DNA from: Lachnospiraceae bacterium
Lineage (GTDB): Bacteria > Bacillota > Clostridia > Lachnospirales > Lachnospiraceae
DNA length: 32,067 bases
Reading direction: 5' to 3'
Assembly (NCBI GenBank): GCA_013316825.1
Contig: WSLY01000026.1
Span: 1 to 32,067 of the forward strand
Shown: piece after piece, positions 31,873-32,067 of the stretch
Numbering within the stretch: position 1 is the first letter of the stretch
Layout: the number at the start of each line of letters is the position of its first letter
Notes under the pieces: generated by a model
What the model saw: only the letters and a program-made list of their open reading frames with translations
Told to the model about the DNA's origin: nothing
Database searches by the model: none
Made by a program: the position numbers and the translations under genes

Positions 31873-32067
31873 ATGAGATATCACAATATAACAAAGGACG
31901 ACATGCTGAACGGGGACGGGCTGCGGGTAGTGCTTTGGGTGGCAGGCTGTACCCATTGCTGTGAAAGCTGTCAGAATCCGGTCACATGGGACCCAAATGG
32001 CGGGCTTCTGTTTGATGAAAACGCCAGACAGGAAATTTTTGAACAGCTTGATAAGGATTATATATCG
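31873..32067 (+). CDS. nrdG: anaerobic ribonucleotide reductase activating protein (partial at 3' window edge)
   Basis: This radical SAM activase generates the glycyl radical on NrdD. The first 65 residues are inside the window and the frame is open at the edge. The family start MRYHNITKDDMLNGDGLR is followed by GCTHCCESCQNP, which contains the CxxxCxxC iron-sulfur motif, and TWDPNGG. The start is 12 bases after the nrdD stop, with AAAGGA in between. The order nrdD-nrdG is standard. Confidence 0.94.
   Translation, partial: MRYHNITKDDMLNGDGLRVVLWVAGCTHCCESCQNPVTWDPNGGLLFDENARQEIFEQLDKDYIS

Noticed and set aside
1..32067. Mobile elements, CRISPR arrays, tRNA or rRNA genes
   Set aside because: No transposase, integrase, phage gene, spaced direct-repeat array or RNA gene was seen; the content is nearly all core genome.

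Overview
The window looks like chromosomal DNA from an anaerobic, spore-forming Clostridia bacterium, most likely a Lachnospiraceae-type organism. Support comes from spoIVA (endospore coat), an oxygen-sensitive class III ribonucleotide reductase (nrdD-nrdG), Shine-Dalgarno sites of the AGGAGG type, sigma-A style TTGNNN-17-TANNNT promoters, and the Firmicutes gene orders rbgA-rnhB-ylqG-ylqH and der-plsY-gpsA. The genus is inference. I see no phage, insertion sequence, CRISPR array, rRNA or tRNA. Nearly all of the window is core genome, and I found no convincing new multi-gene system. The more unusual signals are in non-coding leaders and intergenic structures.

Layout. Positions 1-6218 (+) form a compact run: the end of a signal peptidase I, GTPase RbgA, a second signal peptidase I, RNase HII, an orphan FliK-like/FlhB-C-like pair, a cyclophilin lipoprotein and a NYN nuclease with two LOTUS domains. 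A bidirectional terminator (6223-6253) separates this run from a divergent-type PRPP synthetase on the minus strand (6279-7463). PRPP synthetase has its own promoter, back to back with one for the next plus-strand operon (7601-12083): radical SAM/DUF512 protein, Der, PlsY, GpsA. A flavoprotein oxidoreductase and an AraC/GyrI regulator follow. A second bidirectional terminator then faces metF (minus, 14176-15033).

From 15248 (+) come a MoxR AAA ATPase and a CoxE-like VWA protein, a 96-bp nested inverted-repeat element, tyrS, a lipoprotein of unknown function, a small membrane protein and spoIVA. spoIVA has a terminator-like hairpin that buries its ribosome binding site. The 276-bp gap after spoIVA holds three repeated extended -10 boxes, two short palindromes and a long leader stem before the nucleoside salvage genes punA, cdd and an SAH/MTA-deaminase-like amidohydrolase. 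These are followed by a membrane-anchored MutS-like ATPase, RNase HI, a 49-residue membrane protein, a YjjG-type HAD nucleotidase and a WYL regulator. The window ends with nrdD and the start of nrdG behind a good promoter and two NrdR-like boxes.

Functional themes. Nucleotide supply recurs: PRPP synthetase, PNP, cytidine deaminase, a YjjG-like nucleotidase, class III RNR, and RNases HI and HII removing RNA from DNA. Ribosome and envelope biogenesis (RbgA, Der, PlsY, GpsA, SipS-type peptidases) is the second theme. Start sites were moved from the longest open frame wherever a Shine-Dalgarno site clearly selected an internal ATG, and each such case is stated. All functional names rest on motif and domain recognition by eye, not on database searches.
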